Assembly (NCBI GenBank): GCA_964601515.1
Contig: CAZRNU010000003.1
Coordinates: 1 to 63,024 of the forward strand
From: PWND01 sp964601515
GTDB taxonomy: Bacteria > Bacteroidota > Bacteroidia > Bacteroidales > UBA7960
DNA: 63,024 nucleotides
Direction of reading: 5' to 3'
How positions within the stretch are numbered: position 1 is the stretch's first letter; the number at the start of each line of letters is the position of its first letter. The position numbers and the translations under genes were made by a program. This document shows positions 62,691 to 63,024 of the stretch, one piece after another. The notes beneath the pieces were generated by a model. The model did not search any database, was not told where the DNA came from, and worked only from the letters and a program-made list of their open reading frames with translations.

Positions 62691-63024
62691 CAGCAGAATG
62701 CATCTGTGACAAGGCTTGACCTGTCAGTGTTGTTTTATACTATACTAAGAGATAAGGTAGCTTTTTTTAGTAAAACAACATTTTACAATTATGTAAAACG
62801 CTTGCAATTGCAGAGGGCAAAGCCTGAAAAAATGAAGTCAAATGTTGGGATAAGAGCCGATGCGCCACTGCGTATATTGCACATGGATGTTACAATTTAT
62901 AAACCTCTTGATAATACCAGAGTTTATTTATACTTTCTTGTAGATAATTATTCGAGGTGTATTCTAAACTGGAAAGCATCTTTGCAATATTCGGCAAATA
63001 TTACATTACAAAACATTAAAGAAG
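62691..63024 (+). pseudogene. DDE transposase (rve-type), incomplete at both visible ends
   Basis: One frame is open from 62691 to the window edge, after a TAA at 62688-62690. It reads FYNYVKRLQLQRAKPEK, then GIRADAPLRILHMDVTIYKPLD, then YLYFLVDNYSRCILNWKASL, which is the first part of an rve/DDE integrase core (HMDVT carries the first catalytic Asp; VDNYSR is typical). No normal N-terminal helix-turn-helix or good start is seen upstream (first in-frame ATG 62832), so the 5' part is missing or decayed. The 3' part lies beyond the window. It is a different element from the IS at 7264-8762. Confidence 0.75.

Overview
The window is AT-rich bacterial chromosome from a member of the Bacteroidota, probably an anaerobic or fermentative Bacteroidales-like lineage. 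Evidence for this: two very large secreted proteins end in type IX secretion (T9SS) C-terminal sorting domains; promoters match the Bacteroidota form (TTTG or TTG, then TAnnTTTG); the PurF-like enzyme, the YbeY and the DUF4175-HATPase-ybeY-mnmG gene order are of Bacteroidota type; and carbon genes include methylmalonyl-CoA mutase and a phosphate butyryltransferase/butyrate kinase pair. I cannot name the genus.

Layout. 1-9.3 kb: a giant T9SS surface protein broken by one in-frame TAA, a heptamer repeat array split by a complete IS3-type element (7264-8762), and a four-helix-bundle protein. 9.3-13.4 kb: mutA-mutB operon. 13.5-17.6 kb: a secreted multidomain protein ending in a dockerin, followed in the same operon by a small secreted cohesin-like protein. 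17.7-28.3 kb: housekeeping and small-molecule genes (AlbA_2 protein, PurF-like amidotransferase, PHP phosphatase, uridine kinase, TauE/SafE permease, tRNA-Ala(GGC), fructosamine-kinase family protein, LutB, RpiB, NadA, an orphan LytTR response regulator). 28.3-41.9 kb: RNase R; a conserved operon of DUF4175-like protein, HATPase, YbeY and MnmG; two parS sites; a methyltransferase; a large NtrY-like sensor kinase; and a small secreted protein with six TDWKSEA-type repeats (probable septoil-knot family). 41.8-53.2 kb: buk/ptb, Hsp20, two membrane-lipid-type proteins, an NlpC/P60 lipoprotein, a second T9SS protein and glutamine synthetase. 53.2-62.3 kb: a leftward glycan cluster (four glycosyltransferases, two sulfotransferases, a PglK-like ABC transporter, a secreted FGE-fold protein lacking the catalytic cysteines), which suggests a sulfated surface glycan. 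62.4-63.0 kb: a GC-richer repeat-bearing stretch and a transposase cut by the window edge.

The most unusual structure is a dispersed family of 7-bp tandem arrays (unit close to AGTSGNN) at five or six intergenic places. Two of them run into neighbouring genes and encode the last codons and stop of mutB and lutB; one is split by the IS element; one forms a 15-bp inverted repeat. Other points for a second look are the paired parS sites hidden under a false start (MFHVEH), the dockerin/cohesin-like pair, the internal-repeat protein, and the nonsense codon in the giant surface protein.
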